From: Salinimicrobium sp. TH3
GTDB lineage: Bacteria; Bacteroidota; Bacteroidia; Flavobacteriales; Flavobacteriaceae
Length of the DNA stretch: 64,000 nucleotides
Assembly (NCBI RefSeq): GCF_026676115.1
Contig: NZ_JAPONB010000001.1
Coordinates: 1-64,000, forward strand
Direction of reading: 5' to 3'
In this document: one piece after another, positions 42,623-52,360 of the stretch
Numbering within the stretch: the first letter of the stretch is position 1
Layout: each line of letters starts with the position of its first letter
Notes under the pieces: generated by a model
What the model saw: the letters and a program-made list of their open reading frames with translations, nothing else
The model's database searches: none
Told to the model about the DNA's origin: nothing
Translations under genes and position numbers: made by a program

Positions 42623-43987
42623 TCAGTTTTCCTCTTTCAGCATCTTAAGCACGTTCTGCAGTGCCCGGAAATTATGGTAAGCAGCTTTCCAGATGTGTCC
42701 TTTCAGGTCGTCTTTTGCTTGGGGAGTTTGATCCAGCCCCCATTCATACCAGCCCCCGTATTCATCATCCATAATATAGGTTTGAATATAATCCCACTGC
42801 TCTTCAAAGTAGCGCCTGTAATTCCTTTCATCTTCAGGAAAAAGTTGGCTCATTATAAACAAGGTATTCAATCCTTCGGCCTGAGCCCACCAGTTCTTCT
42901 TACTGTTTACAATGCTTATTTCTTTTTCATCCGGAAAATAATATCCGCCGTCGTAGAACCCGCCCACTTCCTGGTCCCACCCGGTGCTAAGGGAATGATC
43001 TACCATTTTTTTCCCTTTTTGAAGAGTAACTGAATCATTTTCCAGTCCCAGGGCATGGGAAGCTTCCAGCATCAGGTAAGCTGTTTCCACGTCATGCCCG
43101 AAAGAGACGTGGTCCAGGTAATAATGCCTTTTAATTTCCTCTTTTGTTTTATCCTTAAAACTTACAGGTGTCCAGTCCTGCTCAAAAAACAGGTTCATAT
43201 GTCCTTTGTCGGTAGTAATGGTGTCGCGGATCAATATCAGTAATTCCTCCAGACGCTCCCGCAGTAATTCATCCGGCCATACTTCGTATAAGGTGGTGAA
43301 GGCTTCAAGAAGGTGAATGGAACTGTTCTGGTCCTTATATCCAACATCAGATGTGGAAGGCCATTCGCTTGTGCGCTTGATTGTAGTTCCGTCTATTTCA
43401 AGGGTATTAAAATACCCTTTGTGTTCGGGATCATGCGCCATTTTCTCTAACCAATAAAAGGCATCTTTTGCCAGTTCTAAAGCCTCTTCGTTCCCGGAGG
43501 CGCGATAGTATTCGGCCAGACCGTAAATGGCAAAAGCATTTCCGTAGGCAGTTTTTTCCTGTCCCTTTTGTAAAACAGGTTCTCCTTCTTTTGTTACCAG
43601 ATTATGAAAACCGCCGTGAACAGAATCCCACATCTTATCACGCAAAAATTGAAATCCATGTTCTGAGTAGTCCAGGTATGTCTGGTTTTCAGGATAAAAT
43701 CCTGCAGCTTTTGCATTGGTCCAAATGTGCCGTGCCTGGGTCACGATCATTTTGTCATGCTTTTCCCCAATTTTAAAATCTTGGGTTATTTGACTGTAAT
43801 AGCCGCCATCATCATGATCTAGTGCCAGAGGATACCACTTATCCATTAGCTGCTCCTTTGCAGCATATCCTAGTTCCTGTACCAGAATTTGATTGTCGGG
43901 GCTTTCAGATTTTTGACTGGTGCCACATCCTGTAAAAATTAAAGCTGAAAAAAAGAAATAAAGTAAAGCTCTCATCATAATTTCCAT
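42623..43987 (-). CDS. AGE-family epimerase with a lipoprotein signal
   Basis: This is a 454-residue member of the N-acylglucosamine 2-epimerase family. The alpha/alpha-barrel blocks are GGYYSQITQDF, RHIWTNAKAAGFY, KTAYGNAFAIYGLAEYYRAS, SFGHDVETAYLMLEASH, NWWAQAEGLNTLF and a C-terminal WKAAYHNFRAL. Unlike the cytoplasmic member of this window, it starts with MMRALLYFFFSALIFTGC, a clear lipoprotein signal, and has about 45 extra residues before the barrel. Family enzymes are normally cytoplasmic, so an exported one is notable. It could epimerise oligosaccharides in the periplasm before uptake, or be a sugar-binding or hydrolytic relative. It is a single gene on the opposite strand between the GH27 and GH9 genes. 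Confidence 0.82.
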   Translation of the reverse strand: MEIMMRALLYFFFSALIFTGCGTSQKSESPDNQILVQELGYAAKEQLMDKWYPLALDHDDGGYYSQITQDFKIGEKHDKMIVTQARHIWTNAKAAGFYPENQTYLDYSEHGFQFLRDKMWDSVHGGFHNLVTKEGEPVLQKGQEKTAYGNAFAIYGLAEYYRASGNEEALELAKDAFYWLEKMAHDPEHKGYFNTLEIDGTTIKRTSEWPSTSDVGYKDQNSSIHLLEAFTTLYEVWPDELLRERLEELLILIRDTITTDKGHMNLFFEQDWTPVSFKDKTKEEIKRHYYLDHVSFGHDVETAYLMLEASHALGLENDSVTLQKGKKMVDHSLSTGWDQEVGGFYDGGYYFPDEKEISIVNSKKNWWAQAEGLNTLFIMSQLFPEDERNYRRYFEEQWDYIQTYIMDDEYGGWYEWGLDQTPQAKDDLKGHIWKAAYHNFRALQNVLKMLKEEN

Positions 43988-44116
43988 TATTAGGACTAAA
44001 GATAAAATATTCGGTGAGACCCTGCTCCGGCTGAAAGAATACTACCTGAAATCGACAAAAAAGTATTAAATCAAAATTCCTTTAAAGGCATATTTTTAAG
44101 GTTCAAACTGCAAACT

Positions 44117-46603
44117 ATGAAGATCTACCTTCAATTCTTTTTCTGTCTTTTTTTTCTGAGTGCATTTGCTCAGGAAAGTTCTGATACTACCGATGTCTTT
44201 AGAATAAACGAACAGGAATATCTTGAAAGACGTGGCGCAAATGTGATGCTGGCTCATGATTTCTACCCCGAAAGTCATCAGGGAGGCGTAGGAATTATCC
44301 AGAACGGGATCAGAGTAGCTACAAACGGAGATCTTCGGCTGGAGCCTGCACCCGGCCAGTGGCAGCCGGTACCAAAAGTAGGGGAAAGACAGGTAGATCG
44401 GCAAACAGGTGAAATAAGTGTCGACATGAGCTATCCCGATCCTTCCAAAGACCGGGTGGGATTTAACCCGATCATTTATCCTGATCTGGACATGGCTTAT
44501 ACGCTCAAAGTTCTTCCGGAAGGAAAGTCCTTCAGGATTGTGGTCGATCTGGAAAAGCCACTTCCGGAGGAATGGGTTGGTAAAGTGGGAATGAACATTG
44601 AGCTTTTTCCGGCGATCCTTTTCGGAAAATCATATTATATGGGAGATGAATTTGGAATATTTAACCTGCAGGCAAATGGTCCGGGGTTTTACACTGAAGA
44701 CGGAGAATACCGTCTTGAGCCAATGGCGACCGGGAAAGAACTTACCGTAGCACCCGAAGACCCGAGACAAACCATAACTATACGCAATCTTAAGGATAAC
44801 AATCTGGAACTTCTTGACGGCCGTGCCATTCACAGCAACGGCTGGTTCATTGTTCGTTCTCTGGTCCCTGCCAATGCTACAGAGAATGCGATAGAATGGT
44901 TGATCACTCCAAACGTTATTGAGAATTTTACCTATGAGCCTGTGGTGCAGGTTTCCCAGGTGGGATATCATCCTGCCCAGGAAAAAATAGCCGTTGTTGA
45001 GACTGATAAGAAGGATACAGACCTCAAAGAAATTAAGCTTCTGAAAGTAAAATCCGATGGAGGTTTTGCTGAAGTTATCTCTCAAAAACCTGAATTATGG
45101 GGGGATTTTGTGAGGTACAGGTATTATCAGCTGGATTTTACCAACATTACAGATCCGGGAATGTATGTTCTGGAATATGGAGATTACACAACTGAGCCTT
45201 TTCAGATCAGCCGGGAGGTCTATAAGAAAGATGTCTGGCAGCCAACGCTGGAGTATTTCCTTCCGGTGCAAATGTGTCATATGCGGGTGAACGACCGCTA
45301 CAAGGTATGGCATGGGCTGTGTCACATGGATGACGCGCGAATGGCGCCGACAGATCTTAACCATTTTGACGGATACCTCCAGGGTAGTGAAACCCTGACC
45401 AAATATGAACCGGGAGAGCATGTACCGCGGCTGAACCAGGGTGCCTGGCATGACGCGGGAGATTATGATTTACGAATAGAGTCCCAGGCCGCAACAGTGC
45501 AGGGCTTATCTCACATCTATGAGATATTTCAGGAAAAGTATGACAACACCAGCATTGATCAGGAAACAAGAATTGTGGAGATCCTGCGACCCGACGGGAA
45601 GCCGGATATTCTTCAGCAGATAGAACACGGGTTGCTTTCCATCGTTGGAGGCTATGAATCCCTCGGAAGGTTTTACCGCGGAATTATTGTACCCACTAAC
45701 AGACAGTATATTTTACTTGGAGATCCCGTCACCCACAGCGACAATGTGCCGTTTTCCAATGATCCCGAAGATGAGGATATTCCCATAGGTCTTAAAGGTG
45801 CACCGGATGACCGATGGGTGTTCACAGAAAATAATCCTGCAAGAGAACTGGATGCTGCTGCAGGTTTGGCAGCTGCAGCCAGAGTGATGAAGGATTTCAA
45901 CCCGGACCTTGCCCGGCGGAGTTTGAGGATTTCGGAAGAGATCTGGAGCATTACCGATACTGATAATCAGCTTCAAAAAGTGATGCTGGCAGTGGAACTT
46001 TTAAGAACTACAAAGGAGAAAAAATATTCAGATTTTCTTGTAGCCAATACTAATCTTATTGCCGAAAACATTGCTAACACAGGTTGGATCGTGGGTCCCG
46101 CTCTTCCTTTGATCAACAACAAAAACTTTAAGCAGAAAATCAGAGGCGCTGTAAAATTGCATTTACAGACCGTTCAGGAAGAGGAAAAAAAGACGCCCTA
46201 CGGCATGCCTTATGAGCCGGGCATTTGGGGTGCAGGCTGGGGAATTCAGAATTTTGGTGTAAAACAATACTATTTCCACACCAGCTATCCTGATATTTTC
46301 CCTGCCAAATTCATGTTGAGCGCCATGAACTTTGTCCTGGGAGTTCATCCTGGGGTTAATACCTCTTCCTTTGCCTCCGGTGTAGGTTCAAGATCCTTGA
46401 CTCAGGCATACGGAGTAAACAGAGGGGATTTTTCTCATATTCCGGGAGGAATTGGATCGGGAACGGCCTTAATTCGTCCTGATTTTCCTGAACTGCTCGA
46501 ATGGCCGTTCCTGTGGCAACAAACTGAATATGTTTTAGGTGGTGGAACTACGGATTATCTGTTTCTGGTCCTCGCGGCAGATAAGTTGCTGAACGAAAAA
46601 TAG
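44117..46603 (+). CDS. GH9 endo-beta-glucanase
   Basis: This is an 828-residue exported enzyme with signal peptide ending at SAFAQ (about residue 18). An N-terminal beta-rich region of about 250 residues (YPESHQGGVGIIQNG) comes first, then an Ig-like CelD_N domain (about 277-365, VVQVSQVGYHPAQEKIAVV). The GH9 catalytic barrel follows: GAWHDAGDYD places the base pair of aspartates at D446 and D449, and the C-terminal HPGVNTSSFASGVGSRSLTQAYG and YVLGGGTTDYLFLVLAADKLLNEK match the family end. Domain order matches Bacteroidetes GH9 enzymes acting on xyloglucan, mixed-linkage glucan or glucomannan. It starts a plus-strand trio with clan GH-A and GH51 genes. Confidence 0.9.
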   Translation: MKIYLQFFFCLFFLSAFAQESSDTTDVFRINEQEYLERRGANVMLAHDFYPESHQGGVGIIQNGIRVATNGDLRLEPAPGQWQPVPKVGERQVDRQTGEISVDMSYPDPSKDRVGFNPIIYPDLDMAYTLKVLPEGKSFRIVVDLEKPLPEEWVGKVGMNIELFPAILFGKSYYMGDEFGIFNLQANGPGFYTEDGEYRLEPMATGKELTVAPEDPRQTITIRNLKDNNLELLDGRAIHSNGWFIVRSLVPANATENAIEWLITPNVIENFTYEPVVQVSQVGYHPAQEKIAVVETDKKDTDLKEIKLLKVKSDGGFAEVISQKPELWGDFVRYRYYQLDFTNITDPGMYVLEYGDYTTEPFQISREVYKKDVWQPTLEYFLPVQMCHMRVNDRYKVWHGLCHMDDARMAPTDLNHFDGYLQGSETLTKYEPGEHVPRLNQGAWHDAGDYDLRIESQAATVQGLSHIYEIFQEKYDNTSIDQETRIVEILRPDGKPDILQQIEHGLLSIVGGYESLGRFYRGIIVPTNRQYILLGDPVTHSDNVPFSNDPEDEDIPIGLKGAPDDRWVFTENNPARELDAAAGLAAAARVMKDFNPDLARRSLRISEEIWSITDTDNQLQKVMLAVELLRTTKEKKYSDFLVANTNLIAENIANTGWIVGPALPLINNKNFKQKIRGAVKLHLQTVQEEEKKTPYGMPYEPGIWGAGWGIQNFGVKQYYFHTSYPDIFPAKFMLSAMNFVLGVHPGVNTSSFASGVGSRSLTQAYGVNRGDFSHIPGGIGSGTALIRPDFPELLEWPFLWQQTEYVLGGGTTDYLFLVLAADKLLNEK

Positions 46604-46672
46604 AGCATGCTGAAAATACCATTTTTGAAACATTAGTTACAGGTTAATTAATCCTGAAGAAATAAAAAACAA

Positions 46673-48655
46673 ATGATGAAACTTAACCTACAGCACAACT
46701 ACATTAAAACCCTCTTGAAGACCTCCGCTGTTTTAGCAGTAGCCTTGATTCCCTTTAATTCGAATGCTCAGGCGGAATTTACAACCTGGGGGAATATGAC
46801 AGGAATCCGGGTAGACAATCAGTTGATGAAGTTCAACAGCAGTCTGGCCGTGGAAAATCAATGGGGTGACACCTGGCGTACCCGGAAAGAAGGGCAGGAT
46901 ATAGAGTTTAAAAGAGAAGGATCAAAAAAGATCTTCTCCTATGGAATGGGAGATTTACAATGGACAAAATCTATTGAAACTCTGGAAGACGCAAAGGCCG
47001 AAGTGGAGGTAGTGTTCAGTTCTCCAAAAGATACTTTAATCAACGGAGCTTTTTTTACTATTGATCTCCCGGAGGAATTTGGACCTGAAACAACTTTTAG
47101 CTTCATTAACCAGGGAAATGTCGGCCTAAAGGATCTGAAATCCGGCGCCACAAAAGCAGATTATAAAGCTCCGGCACAGGGTATGACCATTCAATCTCCA
47201 AGCCGCAAACTTGAAATAACCTTTGTAAGGCCTGCGGAAGTGACTATTAACCGGGAGGGGACGCCTACTGGGAATATCAGGGTCAATATTGCCCTGGCTT
47301 CAGGAGAGATCGAGGCTAATGAGATTTACAGAAATAGTTTTGTAATAACCGTTTCCGGAGAAATAGATAAAAGTCCGGTGGCTATAAAAATTTATCCGGA
47401 GCAGGAAGGAAAAGCCTTTGATGGAATTGGGGGAAACTTCAGACTTCAAAATGCAGCGACAGATCCGCAGGTAATTGACTACATTTTGGAGAACCTGAAC
47501 GTTACCTGGGGAAGAGTAGAAATGCCGTGGCAATTCTGGCACCAGAATGAAAATGAAGATCCGTTGGAGGAGGCTAGAAATGGAAATCTTCATCCAAAGG
47601 TTAAAGCCGCAATGGAAATGGCGCAACGACTCCACCAAATGGATATGCCGGTGATGCTCGCGGCCTGGTTTCCGCCCGATTGGGCTATTATTGGTGAACG
47701 TTTTAAAGGAAAACGACCTGACGGCAGTATGGGCAATAAGCTGGATCTTACCAAAAGCGACAAGATCTATAAGTCACTGGTGTTCTATATTAAATTTCTG
47801 CAAGAGGAGTACGGCGTCGAAACCGTCATGTTCTCCTTTAATGAATCTGATTTAGGTATTGATGTTCAGCAAACCGATGTAGAGCATAATGAATTAATAA
47901 AAGAAATGGGTGCTTTATTAAGGACGGAAGGGCTGCAAACAGAATTTCTTCTGGGAGACACGGCCGATGCGAACGGCTGGGACTTTACCACCCTTGCCTC
48001 CACAGATCCTGAAAGTCTGCCATACATTGGCGGAGTTTCCTTCCACTCCTGGAGGGGTTATACAGAAGAGAACCTTTTAAAATGGCGGGATATATCGAAC
48101 AGAGTCGGGGAGCCGCTTTTCATTGGAGAAGGAAGTATCGATGCCGGAGCGTGGAGATATCCGCAGATCTTTGAGGAACCGACCTATGCTCTGGAAGAAA
48201 TAGATGTATACGTTAAAATGATGGACATCGCTCAGCCGCTTTCTATCCTTCAATGGCAGCTCACGGCAGATTACTCGGTCATGTCAGGGGGAGGAATATT
48301 TGGAAATAATGAAGATAAATTATACCCAACGCAGCGCTTCTTTAACCTCAAACAACTCAGTAACACGCCCGAGGGTTTATTTTACATCCCGATCACCGTT
48401 GATAAAGAAGGAGTGAGAGCAGCCGCTTTGGGAGACAAAACAATAGGGAGCTACGCGATTCATATGGTTAACAAAGGTGCCACGAGAAAAGTCAGACTCG
48501 CCGGACTTCCAAAAGATATTAAATCAATGAACCTGTACATCACTAACAAGGACGCTTCTTTTATGAAATCAAAAAATGTAAAGGTTCAGAATGGAAATGC
48601 AGAGTTTGAACTGGAAGGCGCAAGTTTTATTTCTCTTTTTAGCAACACAAATTGA
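46673..48655 (+). CDS. Clan GH-A glycoside hydrolase, family not assigned (GH30-like)
   Basis: This 660-residue exported protein (signal to NSNAQAEF, about residue 33) has an N-terminal beta region (about 35-230). From FDGIGGNFRLQNAATDP (about 247-263) a TIM barrel runs, with WGRVEMPWQFWHQNE, MLAAWFPPDWAI, FSFNESDLG holding the likely acid/base E391, and FIGEGSIDAGAW with the likely nucleophile E486. A beta-sandwich closes the protein (about 560-655). The FDGIGG opening and the late sandwich recall GH30, but several standard GH30 blocks are altered, so I leave the family open. It overlaps the next gene's open frame slightly and sits between GH9 and GH51, suggesting action on a beta-linked hemicellulose backbone or side chain. 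Confidence 0.72.
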   Translation: MMKLNLQHNYIKTLLKTSAVLAVALIPFNSNAQAEFTTWGNMTGIRVDNQLMKFNSSLAVENQWGDTWRTRKEGQDIEFKREGSKKIFSYGMGDLQWTKSIETLEDAKAEVEVVFSSPKDTLINGAFFTIDLPEEFGPETTFSFINQGNVGLKDLKSGATKADYKAPAQGMTIQSPSRKLEITFVRPAEVTINREGTPTGNIRVNIALASGEIEANEIYRNSFVITVSGEIDKSPVAIKIYPEQEGKAFDGIGGNFRLQNAATDPQVIDYILENLNVTWGRVEMPWQFWHQNENEDPLEEARNGNLHPKVKAAMEMAQRLHQMDMPVMLAAWFPPDWAIIGERFKGKRPDGSMGNKLDLTKSDKIYKSLVFYIKFLQEEYGVETVMFSFNESDLGIDVQQTDVEHNELIKEMGALLRTEGLQTEFLLGDTADANGWDFTTLASTDPESLPYIGGVSFHSWRGYTEENLLKWRDISNRVGEPLFIGEGSIDAGAWRYPQIFEEPTYALEEIDVYVKMMDIAQPLSILQWQLTADYSVMSGGGIFGNNEDKLYPTQRFFNLKQLSNTPEGLFYIPITVDKEGVRAAALGDKTIGSYAIHMVNKGATRKVRLAGLPKDIKSMNLYITNKDASFMKSKNVKVQNGNAEFELEGASFISLFSNTN

Positions 48656-48699
48656 AATTTAACCTCATTTTATACATCTGTGGTTCAATAAAATTCACA

Positions 48700-50244
48700 A
48701 TGAAAGACTTTTATCTGCCCCTGATCGGACTGTTTCTGTTCCTTCACCCATTGATGGCCGAAGCACAGAACACCGTCAAACTACTTCCTTCTGAAGATGC
48801 TCCCAAAATAAGCCGACATATTTACGGCCATTTCGCAGAACATCTCGGCCGCGGAATCTATGACGGGTTGTACGTGGGAGAAGACAGTGAGATCCCCAAT
48901 ACAGCGGGGGTTAGAAATGATCTGATCGAGGCATTGAAGAGGATAAAAATTCCCAATCTGAGATGGCCCGGAGGCTGTTTTGCTGATACATACCACTGGA
49001 AAGACGGAATAGGTCCCAAAGAAGACCGACCAACTGTAGTAAATCAATGGTGGGGTGGAACTACCGAAGATAATAGTTTTGGCACCCACGATTTCCTGAA
49101 TCTTTGTGAGCAGCTTGGGGCTGAACCTTATTTAGCGGCCAATGTGGGGAGTGGAACAGTAAAAGAGCTTGCGGACTGGGTCCAATATGTCAACCATGGC
49201 GGGATTAGTCCCATGGCCGATCTAAGAAAGGAATATGGACGGGAAAAACCCTGGAACGTCAAATATTGGGGAGTTGGGAACGAAATGTGGGGATGTGGTG
49301 GTAATATGACTGCGGAATATTACGCCAATCTTTATAAGCAGTATGCAACGTTCATGGCAGACTGGAGTGATTCTTCAGACCTTTATAGAATAGCCTCCGG
49401 AGCCAGCGATGACGACTATCACTGGACAGAAGTTTTAATGCGGGAGGTGCCAAAACATTTAATTGAGGGAGTGGCTTTGCACTATTATGCGGTAATCGAC
49501 TGGAATAATAAAGGTACAGACATTGGTTTTAGTGAGGAGCAGTATTTCCAGACGATGCAGAGAGCTCTTAAAATGGAGGAGCTAATAGAAAAGCACGTTG
49601 CCGTAATGAACAAATATGATCCTGAAAAACAAATAGATCTTGTTGTAGATGAATGGGGAGGCTGGTATGATGTGGAAGGGAAACCCCAATTGGGGGTTCT
49701 TTTTCAGCAAAGTACCATGCGGGATGCGATGATCGCAGGTGCCACCCTGAACATCTTTAACAACCACAGCGATCGTGTAAAAATGGCAAACCTTGCTCAG
49801 ACAGTCAACGTACTCCAGGCAGTAGCATTAACTGAAGGTGAAAAAATGCTGCTCACTCCCACCTATCATGTGCTGGAGATGTATACGGTTCATCATGATT
49901 CTCAATTGATTCCCGTAGAAATCATTTCTCCTGAGTTTATTTACAATGGTGAGTCCTTACCCGCTTTGTCGGTTTCAGCCTCCCGTGGAGATGACGGGAA
50001 TGTAAATATTTCGCTCGTAAATATCGATTCCAGGAAGGGTCATAATGTTACCATAGATGTCAGTAACCTGGAGATTGAAACTTTGAAAGCTCGGATCCTT
50101 ACATCCGAAGAACTTCAGGATCATAACACTTTTGAAAAGCCAGACGAGATTGCGCCGGCTTCTTTTTCAGGTTTTAGCATCCGGGGAGACGAACTTGAAG
50201 TAGCTTTACCACCATTTTCTGTGGTAGTGCTTAGTGAAGAATAA
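48700..50244 (+). CDS. GH51 alpha-L-arabinofuranosidase
   Basis: This is a 514-residue enzyme from the ATG at 48700, which directly starts a signal peptide (MKDFYLPLIGLFLFLHPLMAEAQ). A TTG 48 bp upstream overlaps the previous gene and is not preferred. GH51 blocks are GHFAEHLGRGIYDGLYVG, NLRWPGGCFADTYHWKDGIGP, YWGVGNEMWGCGGN with acid/base E195, and VVDEWGGWY with nucleophile E318. The C-terminal sandwich has the LPPFSVVVL ending. It removes arabinofuranose side groups from xylan, arabinan or arabinoxyloglucan. With GH9 it suggests the locus also treats arabinosylated beta-glucans. Most characterised GH51 enzymes are intracellular; this one is exported. Confidence 0.92.
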   Translation: MKDFYLPLIGLFLFLHPLMAEAQNTVKLLPSEDAPKISRHIYGHFAEHLGRGIYDGLYVGEDSEIPNTAGVRNDLIEALKRIKIPNLRWPGGCFADTYHWKDGIGPKEDRPTVVNQWWGGTTEDNSFGTHDFLNLCEQLGAEPYLAANVGSGTVKELADWVQYVNHGGISPMADLRKEYGREKPWNVKYWGVGNEMWGCGGNMTAEYYANLYKQYATFMADWSDSSDLYRIASGASDDDYHWTEVLMREVPKHLIEGVALHYYAVIDWNNKGTDIGFSEEQYFQTMQRALKMEELIEKHVAVMNKYDPEKQIDLVVDEWGGWYDVEGKPQLGVLFQQSTMRDAMIAGATLNIFNNHSDRVKMANLAQTVNVLQAVALTEGEKMLLTPTYHVLEMYTVHHDSQLIPVEIISPEFIYNGESLPALSVSASRGDDGNVNISLVNIDSRKGHNVTIDVSNLEIETLKARILTSEELQDHNTFEKPDEIAPASFSGFSIRGDELEVALPPFSVVVLSEE

Positions 50245-50308
50245 ATTATATTCTCACAGTTTTACTGCAGTACAAATACTTCCAGAATTTTGGAAGAGAG
50301 AATCACAG

Positions 50309-50836
50309 CTACTGCTTTACATCCTCCAATAGCCACTCTTCAACTTGCTTATCTTCCTCCTGATGATGTAATACCGAAATATCGCCTGTAGTTTCAAAAA
50401 CTACTGCCTTTACCTGTGACAGGCTTATTACATTTGCTTCCCGCAGTTTTGCACGCAGGTCCCCTTTTGTAACCCTGGCCTTTTTCAAATTTTCTTCCAG
50501 AACCTCTGACCCGTTCATTAATAGAAAAGGTTTATTCTCTACAATAAGTCCAAAAGAAGGAAACCTTCTAAAGTAAGCGACCAACTGTTGCAGAAGGTAG
50601 ATTGATGCCAAACCAATAATTCCCGTTGTGAGGCTTACAGAAGCTAAAAGAAGCGTACTGCCTACAATAGATCCAATTGCGATAGTCATAGCAAAATCAA
50701 AACTCGACATCTTGGAAAAACTACGTTTCCCAGCGATCCTGGTGAAAAGGATCACCGTAAAATAAATGCCAACTGCCGATAAAAATACAGCCAGTAAAGA
50801 TCCTGCTGATACGCCGAAGTATTTATCCATATCCAA
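50309..50836 (-). CDS. DUF421 (YetF-like) membrane protein
   Basis: This 175-residue protein has three hydrophobic segments in the first 95 residues, then the DUF421 soluble domain with LIVENKPFLLMNGSEVLEENLKKARVTKGDLRAKLREANV (about 96-136). The motif RIAGKRSFSKMSSFDFAMTIAIGSIVGS before it is typical. The family is widespread and of unknown biochemical function. It is divergent from the ferric-reductase-like gene and appears to be a single transcript. Confidence 0.82.
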   Translation of the reverse strand: MDMDKYFGVSAGSLLAVFLSAVGIYFTVILFTRIAGKRSFSKMSSFDFAMTIAIGSIVGSTLLLASVSLTTGIIGLASIYLLQQLVAYFRRFPSFGLIVENKPFLLMNGSEVLEENLKKARVTKGDLRAKLREANVISLSQVKAVVFETTGDISVLHHQEEDKQVEEWLLEDVKQ

Positions 50837-50987
50837 AAGTTTTATTCCAAGATAGTAATTCTAATGTTCAATGGGACAAGTCTTGGAGAGGTCTATGGCT
50901 AACTTAATATGTTGAACAGACAGATTGATATATGTCATGGATTAAAATGTCACTGCTCCTTAATTTTAGGTTCTCTATTCTCATAAA

Positions 50988-52286
50988 ATGGTTTTAAGAA
51001 AGAAAAGAGCATTACTTGCTACTTTTAGTGCAGTGTTCTTCGGGATTGTTCTCTGGTATTTTTCCTTCCCAACGACTGGAATCAAACATAATTTCCAGCC
51101 CCTGCTGGTCTATGGCAGCCAGGTATTTTCTGTAGCGGGCTATACCCTTTTTTCCCTCTCATTTGTGTTTTCAGTAAGACATAAAGTATTGGACAGGCTT
51201 TTTGGAGGACTGGATAAACTATATCACTTACACCACAGTACAGGAAAACTTGCATTTTTCGTTTTGTTGATTCATCCTTTACTTCTTGCGCTAAGATGGA
51301 TTCCCGAAAACAATGAAAAAGCATTGACATACTTTCTTCCTTTGCACCGGAAACCGGAAATAGACCTGGGCAGTTGGTCTTTGTTAGGACTAACCCTTTT
51401 AATCCTGTTAACTATTGTGATCAAATTGCCATACGATAGATGGAAGGTTACCCATAAATTCATGGGTCTTTTTTATGTGCTGGGAATTATGCATGTATTT
51501 TACATCGATTCTTTTTTTGAACAAAACACGCTTCTGGCTGTTTACCTGTTGTTGTTCTCTGTGTTAGGAGTACTTGCTTTCCTCTATATGTCGATTTTCT
51601 ACGGAATATTCTCTAAAAAACATCATTTTGAAGTAAAAGAAATTACCCGTCACAGCTCCCGGATTATGGAAATATCTCTTGTTCCTCAGAATACGAAACT
51701 GGATTTTATTCCGGGACAATTCTGCTTCTTCCGGTTTAAACAAAAAGGTATTAGCAGGGAAAGCCATCCCTATACCATTTGTAGCACATCATCAAATTCT
51801 TCTATAGAAATACTTGTGAAGGATCTCGGTGACTATACCACTAAACTCCATAACCTTCTTAAGACAGGTACACCTGCCATCTTGGATGGACCTTACGGGT
51901 GTTTTAATTTTAGGCAGGGAAGTGAAAAACAAATTTGGATTGCCGGTGGGGTGGGAATAGCCCCTTTTATAAGTTGGGCTGCAGAATTGAATTCAGCGGA
52001 AAATACAGAGCTGGAAATTGACCTTTACTATTGCTTTAAGAATAAAAATGACGGTCTCTTTCATGTAGAACTCCAAAAGCTGGAAAAAAAGCATAAGAAT
52101 TTCCGGATACACAGAATATGTTCAGAAGAGGCAGGTCATTTAAAAGCATCAGACCTCCATCAACCCGAAAAAAAGTCCATTTTTATCTGTGGTCCTAAAA
52201 ATCTGCGTCAAACTTTAGTGAAGGATTTCCGGACCCTTAGAACTCCCGGAAAGAATATCCATTTCGAGGATTTCGATTTCTCATAA
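50988..52286 (+). CDS. Ferric reductase-like transmembrane flavoprotein
   Basis: This 432-residue protein begins with about six transmembrane helices (residues 8-210). It holds paired histidines of a ferric-reductase-like b-haem domain (LYHLHHSTGKLAFFVLLIHPLLL and WKVTHKFMGLFYVLGIMHVFYID). The C-terminal half is an FNR-type module: the FAD block HPYTICSTSS (about 262-271), GPYGCFNF, and the NAD(P) motif WIAGGVGIAPFISW (about 320-333) with IFICGPKNLRQTL. It should move electrons from cytoplasmic NAD(P)H across the membrane to iron or another acceptor. It is monocistronic, and the partner is unknown. Confidence 0.87.
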   Translation: MVLRKKRALLATFSAVFFGIVLWYFSFPTTGIKHNFQPLLVYGSQVFSVAGYTLFSLSFVFSVRHKVLDRLFGGLDKLYHLHHSTGKLAFFVLLIHPLLLALRWIPENNEKALTYFLPLHRKPEIDLGSWSLLGLTLLILLTIVIKLPYDRWKVTHKFMGLFYVLGIMHVFYIDSFFEQNTLLAVYLLLFSVLGVLAFLYMSIFYGIFSKKHHFEVKEITRHSSRIMEISLVPQNTKLDFIPGQFCFFRFKQKGISRESHPYTICSTSSNSSIEILVKDLGDYTTKLHNLLKTGTPAILDGPYGCFNFRQGSEKQIWIAGGVGIAPFISWAAELNSAENTELEIDLYYCFKNKNDGLFHVELQKLEKKHKNFRIHRICSEEAGHLKASDLHQPEKKSIFICGPKNLRQTLVKDFRTLRTPGKNIHFEDFDFS

Positions 52287-52360
52287 TAACGTATATGGAG
52301 CCTTAAAGACTGAAGTTAGGCTGAATTTGGAGAGAAATGTTCTCTTTAGCATCATTTTTA

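Noticed and set aside
50865-50918. TGTTCAA/TTGAACA inverted pair between DUF421 and the ferric-reductase-like gene
   Set aside because: Seven-base arms 40 bp apart in AT-rich DNA are expected by chance, and no promoter elements line up with them.
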